From an uncultured Methanobrevibacter sp. (GTDB taxonomy: Archaea > Methanobacteriota > Methanobacteria > Methanobacteriales > Methanobacteriaceae): a stretch of 5,140 nucleotides of DNA. A program made the translations under genes and the position numbers. The stretch lies in contig NZ_CALGFC010000026.1 in the NCBI RefSeq assembly GCF_937881195.1, positions 1 to 5,140 on the forward strand, in the 5' to 3' direction. Each line of letters begins with the position of its first letter. The first letter of the stretch is position 1. This document shows positions 1 to 5,052 of the stretch, one piece after another. The notes beneath the pieces were generated by a model. That model searched no databases. It was not told the origin of the DNA and was given only the letters and a program-made list of their open reading frames with translations.

Positions 1-1
1 A

Positions 2-67
2 TATTATCTTTCTTAGAAAAATGTATTATCATTTTTTAAAAAGTATATTATCTTTTGTAAAAAATAT
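2..67. repeat. Three tandem 22-bp imperfect repeats upstream of the DUF366 gene
   Basis: The heptamer TATTATC occurs at 2-8, 24-30 and 46-52, spaced exactly 22 bp apart. Each copy is followed by a T-run and then an A-run; in the first copy this is a small dyad, TTTCT-T-AGAAA. The array may continue left of the window. The period equals about two helical turns, so identical faces of the DNA would line up. It ends at the TATA-like box of the next gene, which fits tandem binding sites for a regulator, although chance repetition in AT-rich DNA is possible. Confidence 0.5.
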
Positions 68-70
68 ATT
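61..70 (+). promoter_or_regulatory. Candidate archaeal TATA box for the DUF366 gene
   Basis: An AAAATATATT tract lies about 25-28 nt before position 92. With archaeal TATA-to-start spacing this would put transcription initiation around 90-93, just ahead of the GGAG ribosome site at 95. Such tracts are common in this AT-rich background, so the call rests mainly on good spacing. Confidence 0.35.
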
Positions 71-94
71 CTAAAAATTATAATTTTTAAATTT

Positions 95-98
95 GGAG
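95..98 (+). promoter_or_regulatory. Ribosome binding site fixing the DUF366 start
   Basis: GGAG at 95-98 lies 6 nt before ATG 105. An in-frame TTG at 93 would overlap this site and is therefore not the likely start. Confidence 0.75.
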
Positions 99-104
99 TT
101 TTGT

Positions 105-728
105 ATGCTAATCACTCATAAACATCTTGAAGAAAATTTGGAGTATGATGGAAGTCAGATAGGTCCTTCTTGGGCTTTTAAATCTTTTGGAATAAAAGGA
201 TCAAGTATAATATCTTGGATTGGATCTATGAATATAACTCCTAATAATTTGAAAGATTTCGAGGATGTTGGATTAGAAATAAAGTCAGGTAAAATTATTA
301 ATATTATTGTAGAACACTTTGATGAGCAACCTGCTAACTTGAGAATAGCTTATATGCGCCAAAGATTATTAGTTATCATACTAAAAGAAGAATTATCTAA
401 AATAGGGATTGATTCTATTCGTAAAGGAGATGATATTTATATTATTTCCAAATATAAATCAGAAGATAATTCGGTTGAATCAATTTATAAGAAGCTCACG
501 GTTTCAATAGCTACTATTTCTCCTAGTTCTATGAAAATCCATTTAGGGATTAATATAACTAGTGATGAAACTCCAGAAGATGTTGATGCTATTGGGTTAT
601 TTGAATTATCAGATGATTTTAATTCAAGTAGTAAAAATTTAATTAATTTTATAGATAATATTGTTAAAAATTACATTGATGAATTAATTGACATTGAATT
701 AGATATAAGTAAAACTAATTTGCTATAA
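105..728 (+). CDS. DUF366 family protein, function unknown
   Basis: This 207-residue protein resembles the archaeal DUF366 family as I recall it. The N-terminal YDGSQ at 14-18 is followed by a W..FGI block at 23-30 and an EDVG turn at 53-56. Then come the conserved helix MRQRLLV at 84-90 with KEEL at 94-97, KGDD at 107-110, and the strand pattern SVSIATISP at about 132-140 leading to IHLGINIT at 145-152. The C-terminal third is less conserved and acidic. There is no signal peptide or membrane segment, so it is probably cytoplasmic. The start is ATG 105, backed by GGAG at 95-98; the TTG at 93 is less likely. The gene lies 139 nt upstream of queD on the same strand, which suggests but does not prove a role near 7-deazaguanine synthesis. 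The family assignment is from memory of its motifs; no reaction is known to me. Confidence 0.85.
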   Translation: MLITHKHLEENLEYDGSQIGPSWAFKSFGIKGSSIISWIGSMNITPNNLKDFEDVGLEIKSGKIINIIVEHFDEQPANLRIAYMRQRLLVIILKEELSKIGIDSIRKGDDIYIISKYKSEDNSVESIYKKLTVSIATISPSSMKIHLGINITSDETPEDVDAIGLFELSDDFNSSSKNLINFIDNIVKNYIDELIDIELDISKTNLL

Positions 729-867
729 TTATTTATATATTTCACCATGTTTTTAGTTGTATTTTTGATTTAATTTAGATTTTAGAGCATATATTTTAGG
801 TTATGTTTGATTTTTATAGGTAAATTTATTATTAATTATTAATTATTTAGTTGTTGGAGTAAAAAAT

Positions 868-1485
868 ATGAAAATAATGATTAATGGGATTAATGCAGGT
901 TTAAGATTTTCATCAGCTCATATTATACCAGTACATGCTTCTTGTGGCTTTATTCATGGCCATTCTTACTTTGTAGATGTGGAAATTGAAGGAAATCGTT
1001 CTGGAGATTATGATTTTGTAGTTGATTTCAAAGATGTTAAAAATTCTGTAAGGTCTATATGTAAAAAATTGGATCATAGGGTATTAATTCCAATTAATAA
1101 CAAAAATATGAAATTTAAAGGAATAAACTCTTCTGAAGAGTTGAACTCTAATGAAGAAAATTCTGAATTTGATAATAATGATTGTGAAAAATCTTCTGAA
1201 TCTGATACTTGTGATTGTGAAAAATCAGAAGATTCCAAAGAATTATCTGTTCTTGATTTCTGTAACAAAGACTATGTAGAATTTAGTATTAAAAATAAAG
1301 AATATAAATTCCCAATGGAAGATTGTGTTCTTTTGCCTCTAAAACATAGCTCTGCTGAAGAGCTATCACAATACTTTGCAAACATTATATTTGAAGATTT
1401 AAAAGAAAAAGGCTATGAAATTGAATCTGTTTCTGTTTGTGTAAATGAAGGAATTGGTCAAGGGGCATTTTGTAAAAAGGAATGA
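868..1485 (+). CDS. queD: 6-carboxytetrahydropterin synthase QueD with an acidic insertion
   Basis: QueD converts dihydroneopterin triphosphate to 6-carboxy-5,6,7,8-tetrahydropterin, the first committed step to preQ0, which archaea use for archaeosine in tRNA. In this 205-residue protein His18 (FSSAH), His30 and His32 are the expected zinc ligands. Cys26 in the CxxxHGH motif is the QueD-type catalytic cysteine, separating it from other pterin synthase homologues. Asp69-His70 (LDHRVLIP) and Glu194 (NEGIGQGA) complete the catalytic set. Residues about 86-127 form an insertion rich in Ser, Glu, Asp, Asn and Cys, absent from compact homologues such as the roughly 120-residue E. coli enzyme; downstream the core resumes with a LLPL block at 155-158 and SSAEEL at 161-166. 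ATG 868 is supported by GGAG at 856-859. The stop lies 4 nt before queE, so the two are very likely one operon. Confidence 0.93.
   Translation: MKIMINGINAGLRFSSAHIIPVHASCGFIHGHSYFVDVEIEGNRSGDYDFVVDFKDVKNSVRSICKKLDHRVLIPINNKNMKFKGINSSEELNSNEENSEFDNNDCEKSSESDTCDCEKSEDSKELSVLDFCNKDYVEFSIKNKEYKFPMEDCVLLPLKHSSAEELSQYFANIIFEDLKEKGYEIESVSVCVNEGIGQGAFCKKE
1150..1245 (+). repeat. Degenerate 30-33-bp in-frame repeat inside queD
   Basis: A 15-bp stretch, TGATTGTGAAAAATC, occurs at 1179-1193 and again at 1212-1226, exactly 33 bp (11 codons) apart. A weaker earlier copy at 1150-1179 shares the TTCTGAAT(C/T)TGATA part. The translated units are of the type DCEKSSESDTC followed by DCEKSEDSKE. In-frame tandem duplication is the simplest origin of the acidic insertion. 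Confidence 0.7.
1477..1481 (+). promoter_or_regulatory. Ribosome binding site of queE inside the queD end
   Basis: AAGGA overlaps the last codons of queD and lies 8 nt before ATG 1490. It favours this ATG over the in-frame ATG at 1445, which lies within queD and would add 15 residues that do not resemble the QueE N-terminus. Confidence 0.7.
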
Positions 1486-1489
1486 TTTA

Positions 1490-2185
1490 ATGAAAGCACC
1501 AATAGTAGAAATTTTTTCCAGTTTTCAAGGAGAAGGGTTGTGGATAGGTAAAAGACAAATATTTGTCCGTTTTGCTGGATGTAACCTTAGCTGTAATTAT
1601 TGTGATACTCCTAATAGTCAAAATGCTAGCAATGGTGTTCTAAAATCACCCGAAGAAGTTCTTGAAAAAATAAATGAACTTAAGACTCCAGATTTACATT
1701 CTATATCTTTTACTGGAGGAGAGCCTTTACTTTTCCCTGATTTTATAAATGAGATCGTTGATAAAACTGACTTGAAGATAATGATTGAAACTAATGGTAC
1801 TTTACCTGATTCTTTATATAAAATCAAAAGGATGAATTGTGTATCTTTAGATATTAAGCTTCCTGAACACTTTGATGGGGATTGGGATGAGAATATACTT
1901 AATAATGAATTTCTATCATTAAAATCATTAGTGGAAAACAATATAAAATTTTATTGTAAAATTATAATTTCTCCTTCAACTAATTTGGATGTTATAAAAA
2001 GAATTGGGGAAAAATTACATGATAAATTTATGGATGAGAAATTTACAATTGTAATCCAACCTCAAAGCCCAATAGAACAGTGGAAAAATAATTCAGACAT
2101 TCTTTTTGACTTTTCTGAATTACTTGGAGAATATTTTGAAGTTTTTACAATCCCTCAAACTCATAAAATTCTTAATATTGAATAA
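1490..2185 (+). CDS. queE: 7-carboxy-7-deazaguanine synthase QueE (radical SAM)
   Basis: QueE is a radical S-adenosylmethionine enzyme that rearranges 6-carboxytetrahydropterin, the QueD product, into 7-carboxy-7-deazaguanine, which QueC then turns into preQ0. The 231-residue protein opens with the family sequence VEIFSSFQGEG (6-16). It has the cluster-binding cysteines Cys31, Cys35 and Cys38 (CX3CX2C, followed by DTP). FTGGEPLL at 74-81 is the SAM-contacting glycine motif, ETNGT is at 100-104 and SLDIKLP at 119-125. QPQSP is at 190-194, and the C-terminus carries the typical IPQTHK (221-226). The length is normal for the family and all key residues are present. The 4-nt gap after queD and the ribosome site inside queD indicate translational coupling, which would match supply of the unstable intermediate. 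Cytoplasmic; no membrane segment. Confidence 0.95.
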   Translation: MKAPIVEIFSSFQGEGLWIGKRQIFVRFAGCNLSCNYCDTPNSQNASNGVLKSPEEVLEKINELKTPDLHSISFTGGEPLLFPDFINEIVDKTDLKIMIETNGTLPDSLYKIKRMNCVSLDIKLPEHFDGDWDENILNNEFLSLKSLVENNIKFYCKIIISPSTNLDVIKRIGEKLHDKFMDEKFTIVIQPQSPIEQWKNNSDILFDFSELLGEYFEVFTIPQTHKILNIE

Positions 2186-2210
2186 TTATAATTTAAATTA
2201 AGTTTTAGCT

Positions 2211-2231
2211 AATAAAATAGTTTTATTTTTT
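2211..2231 (+). terminator. Hairpin plus T-run after queE
   Basis: AATAAAA (2211-2217) and TTTTATT (2221-2227) form a 7-bp stem with a TAG loop, followed by a T-run. It sits 26 nt past the queE stop. The stem has only A-T pairs, so the T-run may be the main termination signal, as is usual in archaea. Confidence 0.5.
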
Positions 2232-2281
2232 CTATTTATAATTTCTTTCTTATTAAAATTAGCAAATGGGCTTTTAGTAAT

Positions 2282-2315
2282 CTTAACTTTTAATTTATGA
2301 ATTAAAAGTTTTAAG
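2282..2315. repeat. Long inverted repeat between queE and the channel gene
   Basis: AACTTTTAATT (2285-2295) and AATTAAAAGTT (2300-2310) pair perfectly over 11 bp around the loop TATG. CTT (2282-2284) and AAG (2313-2315) extend the stem past a 2-nt bulge. It could be a second terminator, an operator, or a leader structure for the gene at 2411; the sequence does not decide between these. Confidence 0.5.
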
Positions 2316-2341
2316 GAGATTTTAATTTATTTTTATCTCCT
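2314..2341. repeat. Second hairpin upstream of the channel gene
   Basis: AGGAGAT (2314-2320) and ATCTCCT (2335-2341) form a perfect 7-bp stem around a 14-nt loop made almost wholly of T and A. The left arm contains a GGAG motif, but no start codon follows within usable distance, so it is not a ribosome site for a visible gene. It overlaps the base of the preceding inverted repeat, so the two stems could be alternative folds. Confidence 0.4.
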
Positions 2342-2410
2342 ATTATATTTGATTATGATCTAAAGTCTTTTTGTTATAAGATAGTAAATATTATTATATG
2401 GGGTACATTT

Positions 2411-3145
2411 ATGGGTTTGAATAAAAAGTCAATAATTGAATTATTAATGATTATTCTAATTTTAACTGATTCTATTCTGCTAATGTTAATGATATTTTAT
2501 AATTTTTCTCCATTGATTACACAGATTATTTATATTTTTGATTTGATTGTTTGTTTTGTATTAGCTATTGAGTTTGTTTATGAGTTAAATAAATCTGATA
2601 ATAGAAATCATTATCTTAAAAAGAATTGGTATTATATTATAGCTATGATTCCGGATTATCTTTTAAATATTGTTTTAAGTTTATTTGGTCTTGCTGGTAT
2701 ATCCTGATTTGTGAGATTAATAAGATTATTAAGAATAGGGAGAGTATTAATCTTATTTAAGAAAAATATTAAAATATTCACGGATTTTATAAAAGAAACT
2801 CATTTGGATAAATTATTAACATTTTTAGTAATATTGGTTGTCAGTTCAAGTATTGCATTTTTTATAGTGGATGAATCTGCAAATAGCTTTATTGATGGTT
2901 TATGGTATGTTATAGTTACTTTATCCACAGTAGGATATGGAGATATTGTTCCAACCACAACTAATGGTAGAATTATTGGATTTGTTCTTATTATTATAGG
3001 CATACTAAGTTTCAGTATTTTAACTGGAGCAATCTCATCAATATATACTAAACGAATTGAGGAAGAAAACAAAAATGAAATTGATGAACGATTAAATAGA
3101 ATTGAAGCTAAGCTCGATAAACTATTAGAGATCAATGAAAAGTAA
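2411..3145 (+). pseudogene. Voltage-gated-type potassium channel, broken by an in-frame TGA
   Basis: The reading frame is 244 codons long with a single internal stop, TGA at 2705-2707 (codon 99). Read through, it gives a six-transmembrane channel. S1 is at about 9-29, S2 at 36-57 and S3 at 70-92. S4 has Arg102, Arg105, Arg108 and Arg111 at every third residue. S5 is at about 135-153, the pore helix carries the potassium filter TVGYGD at 173-178, S6 is at about 188-212, and a charged, probably coiled-coil tail ends at 244. It would conduct K+ across the cytoplasmic membrane. The ATG at 2411 has a GGGG run at 2400-2403. The stop falls at the entry to S4. GTG at 2711 follows the TGA by only 3 nt and could allow reinitiation, giving a 144-residue S4-S5-pore-S6 peptide, but no ribosome site precedes it. 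No other lesion is visible, so the mutation is recent, a sequencing error, or tolerated. Confidence 0.85.
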
Positions 3146-3223
3146 TATTTGCATCTATTATTAAAAAATACTGAATAGAATTGGAGGGATTTTAACCTTT
3201 GATTTTAAGATTATAAATTATTT

Positions 3224-3291
3224 CAATTAAAATATGCTAATTTAATTGTCTATTAAATGAATAATAGTTCTTATCTTTTATTTTATTTTTT
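3224..3291 (+). terminator. Possible termination region after the channel gene
   Basis: CAATTAAA (3224-3231) and TTTAATTG (3241-3248) form a perfect 8-bp stem with a 9-nt loop. T-rich tracts follow at about 3277-3291. T-tracts alone can terminate archaeal transcription, so this is a plausible end for the channel transcript, though it lies about 80-145 nt past the stop. Confidence 0.3.
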
Positions 3292-3295
3292 AATA

Positions 3296-3415
3296 TTAAA
3301 TTATTATTATATTTTTTTTAAATTTATTATTTAATTTTTCTACAAAGCTTTTATCTTCAGGGCCACGTTTTATAGCTAGTTTGGGTGGGTTTTGTTTTGA
3401 TATTAAAGTTTTCAC
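3296..3415 (-). pseudogene. Short coding-like remnant, 39 codons, unknown
   Basis: On the minus strand, a frame from GTG (3413-3415) to TAA (3296-3298) encodes a basic, hydrophilic stretch containing NPPKLAIKRGPEDKSFVEKL. Its composition and the CGT-GGC-CCT codons stand out sharply from the surrounding near-pure A+T, which is why it looks like real protein sequence. No ribosome site precedes the GTG, and an in-frame TAA lies six codons upstream, so it is more likely the C-terminal leftover of a larger decayed gene than a small intact gene. I do not recognise the family. Confidence 0.35.
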
Positions 3416-3457
3416 TATTATTTTTATATTTTTTTAAGATTTTTTGTTTATATTGAA

Positions 3458-3482
3458 TGTATATGATGTGAAATCATATGTA
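3458..3482. repeat. Inverted repeat ATATGAT/ATCATAT
   Basis: ATATGAT (3461-3467) and ATCATAT (3473-3479) pair perfectly around the loop GTGAA, and two wobble pairs plus one T-A pair extend the stem to 10 bp. A T-run follows at about 3490-3496. It is the only clear structured element in the AT-rich stretch and may be a terminator or an operator-like palindrome. Confidence 0.4.
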
Positions 3483-3780
3483 GTAAATTCTTTTTTAATA
3501 CTAATTTTTCTATAAATATATATTTAAATATAAATTAACTCAATTAAACAGTTTTAATATACATATAAATATTATAATATATTTATTTAACCAATTTATT
3601 TTAATATTAGGTTTTAAAATTGTCATTTTAATTTTTTTTACAATATTATACATGAATCATATCGACAACTATATATATTAAATTATTTAAATTAGTATTA
3701 ATTATTAATAATAGTATAATATTTATTAAATTTTTAATGTTTTATTAATTAATTGTAAAAAATGTTTATTTCAAATTTTT

Positions 3781-3789
3781 TTTATATAA
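3781..3789 (+). promoter_or_regulatory. Candidate TATA box for the 3830 gene
   Basis: TTTATATAA would place a transcription start near 3810, about 20 nt before ATG 3830. The stretch is almost all A and T, so chance occurrence is likely. Confidence 0.25.
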
Positions 3790-3829
3790 TTATCAATAGA
3801 TATTGTTCATATTTTAATAAAATATTAAT

Positions 3830-4168
3830 ATGGCTATAGAAAATTTCACTAATATTTACAGTAGAAAAGCTATCATTATAACAAATAATATTAATAATTC
3901 ACAGTTAATAAATGTTATTTATTTAAATGATGAAGAAATGCAAACGATTGTTGGTATGGGGTCTGCAAAATATAATTGGCATAAAATAGGATCTATGAAA
4001 AAATATTACAAAAAATCAGTTCGCAGATATATTCTCAATTGGCCTTTTACTCAACATAGAACTGTTTATTATTACACGGTTTATTATAAATATAGATAAA
4101 GGCCTTATTGGGGGTATATTCCTCATCATGGTTTTATATATGGGTATGGTCCATGGATAAATTGGTAA
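3830..4168 (+). pseudogene. Small Tyr/Trp/Gly-rich protein of unknown function, broken by an in-frame TAA
   Basis: The first 89 codons (3830-4096) end at TAA 4097-4099, but the same frame continues for 22 more codons to a second TAA at 4166-4168. The continuation contains RPYWGYIPHHGFIYGYGPW, the same aromatic and glycine-rich style as the preceding Tyr-rich stretch (WPFTQHRTVYYYTVYYKYR). That continuity, and the higher G+C of 4100-4165 than the flanks, argue for one original gene of about 112 codons hit by a nonsense mutation. The N-terminal half is hydrophilic with a basic patch (KKYYKKSVRR) near 68-77. There is no clear membrane segment and no ribosome site before the ATG; two in-frame TAA codons lie just upstream, so a lost 5' part is also possible. 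I do not recognise a family. Confidence 0.55.
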
Positions 4169-4188
4169 TGATAATTAAGTTAGCTTAA

Positions 4189-4226
4189 ATCATGTGTCAG
4201 GTTAACACATGATATTTTCATTTTAT
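4189..4226 (+). terminator. Hairpin terminator after the 3830 gene
   Basis: ATCATGTGT (4189-4197) and ACACATGAT (4205-4213) form a perfect 9-bp stem with a 7-nt loop, followed by T-rich sequence. It starts 20 nt after the second TAA at 4166-4168, which supports that TAA as the original gene end rather than the TAA at 4097. Confidence 0.6.
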
Positions 4227-4301
4227 AACTTGGTTTGTAATTGAACTATCAAAAAATTTTATGCTATTATTAAAGCATTGCGAATAATTTTATTTTTTCA
4301 G

Positions 4302-4311
4302 AAAATATAAT
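4302..4311 (+). promoter_or_regulatory. Candidate TATA box for the 4360 gene
   Basis: AAAATATAAT lies 58 nt before the TTG start, predicting a transcript start near 4333-4336 and a leader of about 25 nt that holds the ribosome site. The spacing is good but the motif is weak in AT-rich DNA. Confidence 0.3.
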
Positions 4312-4350
4312 TGTGAATTTGTTATTCATATAGGTTTAAATTATAAAAAA

Positions 4351-4356
4351 GGTGAT
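4351..4356 (+). promoter_or_regulatory. Ribosome binding site supporting a TTG start
   Basis: GGTGAT matches part of the archaeal consensus GGAGGTGAT and lies just ahead of TTG 4360. It is the main reason for accepting the unusual start codon. Confidence 0.65.
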
Positions 4357-4359
4357 ATA

Positions 4360-4734
4360 TTGAAAAAAATCAATAAAATAATTATATTTTTAATTATCTT
4401 AATATTAGTATCTTCAATTAGTTTTTTATTATGGGATACTGAAATTTTAGGTTCTGAAATAGTTGGTGTCGTTCCTTATGGTAATAATACTCCTCCTAGT
4501 TGGAATGAAAAGAGTAGTGAAATTACAGTTAATGAAACATTTAAAACAACAAATAATAAAGATTATAATAATCTTATGATGACAATTGGATTTTATAAAG
4601 ATACTAATTCTCAGGATATTATAAAAAATAAGACTTTTTATAATATAAAAACAGAAAATGGAAAAATAGATATATTTTTCACTGAAAAACTTCCTGAAAA
4701 GCCAAATTCATATAGTATAGAATTTAGATATTAA
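4360..4734 (+). CDS. Small membrane-anchored extracellular protein, function unknown
   Basis: This 124-residue protein starts with TTG, supported by GGTGAT at 4351-4356. Two lysines and a hydrophobic helix at about 7-25 form a signal anchor or signal peptide. The remaining 100 residues are hydrophilic, Asn- and Thr-rich and strand-forming in style, and should lie outside the membrane. N-X-S/T sequons at Asn42, Asn58 and Asn90 would suit archaeal surface N-glycosylation. There is no lipobox cysteine and no catalytic motif that I recognise. The frame is intact and its codon use matches the neighbours, so it is probably a real gene, unlike the broken ones on its left. It stands alone, 191 nt past the preceding gene end. 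Cell-surface location is inferred only from the N-terminus. Confidence 0.75.
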   Translation: MKKINKIIIFLIILILVSSISFLLWDTEILGSEIVGVVPYGNNTPPSWNEKSSEITVNETFKTTNNKDYNNLMMTIGFYKDTNSQDIIKNKTFYNIKTENGKIDIFFTEKLPEKPNSYSIEFRY

Positions 4735-5005
4735 GAATATGTTTATCTTATGTTTTAGGGAATGTTTATAGAACAATATTAACTATATCAAATGTTCAAA
4801 ATAAAGTCCATTAGGCATTGATAATAAAATAGATTTTAAAAAATGAGATTTTCTTAATTTTATCAAATTATATTGTTTAAATCTATTTAATGTTCTTATA
4901 TGGCTTTTTGAAAAATTAATAAATAACCAAATTATACAACTATTTTAATAAATAGTTAATAATTTTCTATTTAAAAAATAAAAATAATTCATCAATTACT
5001 GTAAA
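4735..5005. other. Non-coding AT-rich stretch after the membrane-anchored protein
   Basis: No frame of useful length or coding character is visible on either strand. It holds the inverted repeat at 4827-4888 and otherwise plain AT-rich sequence up to the tRNA fragment. Confidence 0.6.
4827..4888. repeat. Spaced inverted repeat AAATAGATTT/AAATCTATTT
   Basis: The 10-bp arms at 4827-4836 and 4879-4888 are perfectly complementary and enclose 42 nt that contain a small AAAAT-GAG-ATTTT hairpin (4840-4852). It could be a weak terminator for the 4360 gene, but in this composition it may also be chance. Confidence 0.3.
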
Positions 5006-5052
5006 CGGACTTGGGAGGATTTGAACCCTCGATCTACAGATTAGGAATCTTT
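5006..5052 (-). pseudogene. tRNA-Arg(CCU) 3'-half fragment, candidate attachment site
   Basis: Read on the minus strand from 5052 to 5006, the sequence gives part of an anticodon 5' stem, the loop TTCCTAA with anticodon CCT (5043-5045), the 3' stem TCTGT, a 5-nt variable loop and a T arm with loop TTCAAAT. The 3' acceptor strand CAAGTCC and discriminator G follow; CCA is not encoded. No D arm or 5' acceptor strand follows in the next 88 nt. The T stem GAGGG/CCTCC has one A-C mismatch and one G-U pair, so the copy has drifted. A piece running from the anticodon loop to the tRNA 3' end is what archaeal tyrosine integrases duplicate when they insert into tRNA genes. I therefore read it as an att copy, not a working tRNA. 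Confidence 0.7.

Larger units (their letters stand above)
3146..3829. other. 684-bp very AT-rich region without an intact gene
   Basis: After the channel gene there is a GGAGGG motif (3183-3188) that leads to no usable frame, small hairpins, T-runs, and one short minus-strand coding-like island at 3296-3415. From about 3480 to 3829 the sequence is almost pure A+T with stops in all frames; I see no gene, RNA or clear promoter there apart from the TATA-like tract near 3781. Confidence 0.6.

Noticed and set aside
93..104. TTG start at 93 adding four residues to the DUF366 protein
   Set aside because: The TTG overlaps the GGAG ribosome site that is correctly spaced for ATG 105.
729..867. preQ0/preQ1 riboswitch ahead of queD
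   Set aside because: The 139-nt spacer is almost all A and T, with no C-rich pairing pattern or pseudoknot-like structure.
1445..1489. Longer QueE starting at ATG 1445
   Set aside because: The extra 15 residues overlap queD and do not resemble the QueE N-terminus, while ATG 1490 has its own ribosome site and gives the usual family start.
1074..1941. Minus-strand open frames opposite queD and queE (1074-1268, 1618-1941)
   Set aside because: Their Ser/Phe/Leu-rich composition is the mirror of the plus-strand genes, and they have no recognisable motifs.
2705..2707. TGA read as selenocysteine or tryptophan
   Set aside because: No selenocysteine insertion hairpin is visible after the gene, potassium channels of this type are not selenoproteins, TGA is a stop in these archaea, and the other broken frame uses TAA, so no single recoding explains both.
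2800..3135. Minus-strand open frame opposite the channel pore region
   Set aside because: It is a shadow of the channel gene, which has clear family motifs on the plus strand.
3362..3395. D-arm-like TAGCTAGTTTGGG sequence suggesting a tRNA or small RNA
   Set aside because: No cloverleaf can be completed around it, and the same bases make better sense as minus-strand codons.
5006..5052. Functional intron-containing tRNA-Arg
   Set aside because: The fragment is continuous through the anticodon loop into part of the 5' stem, no D arm or 5' acceptor strand appears in the remaining sequence, and the T stem is mismatched.
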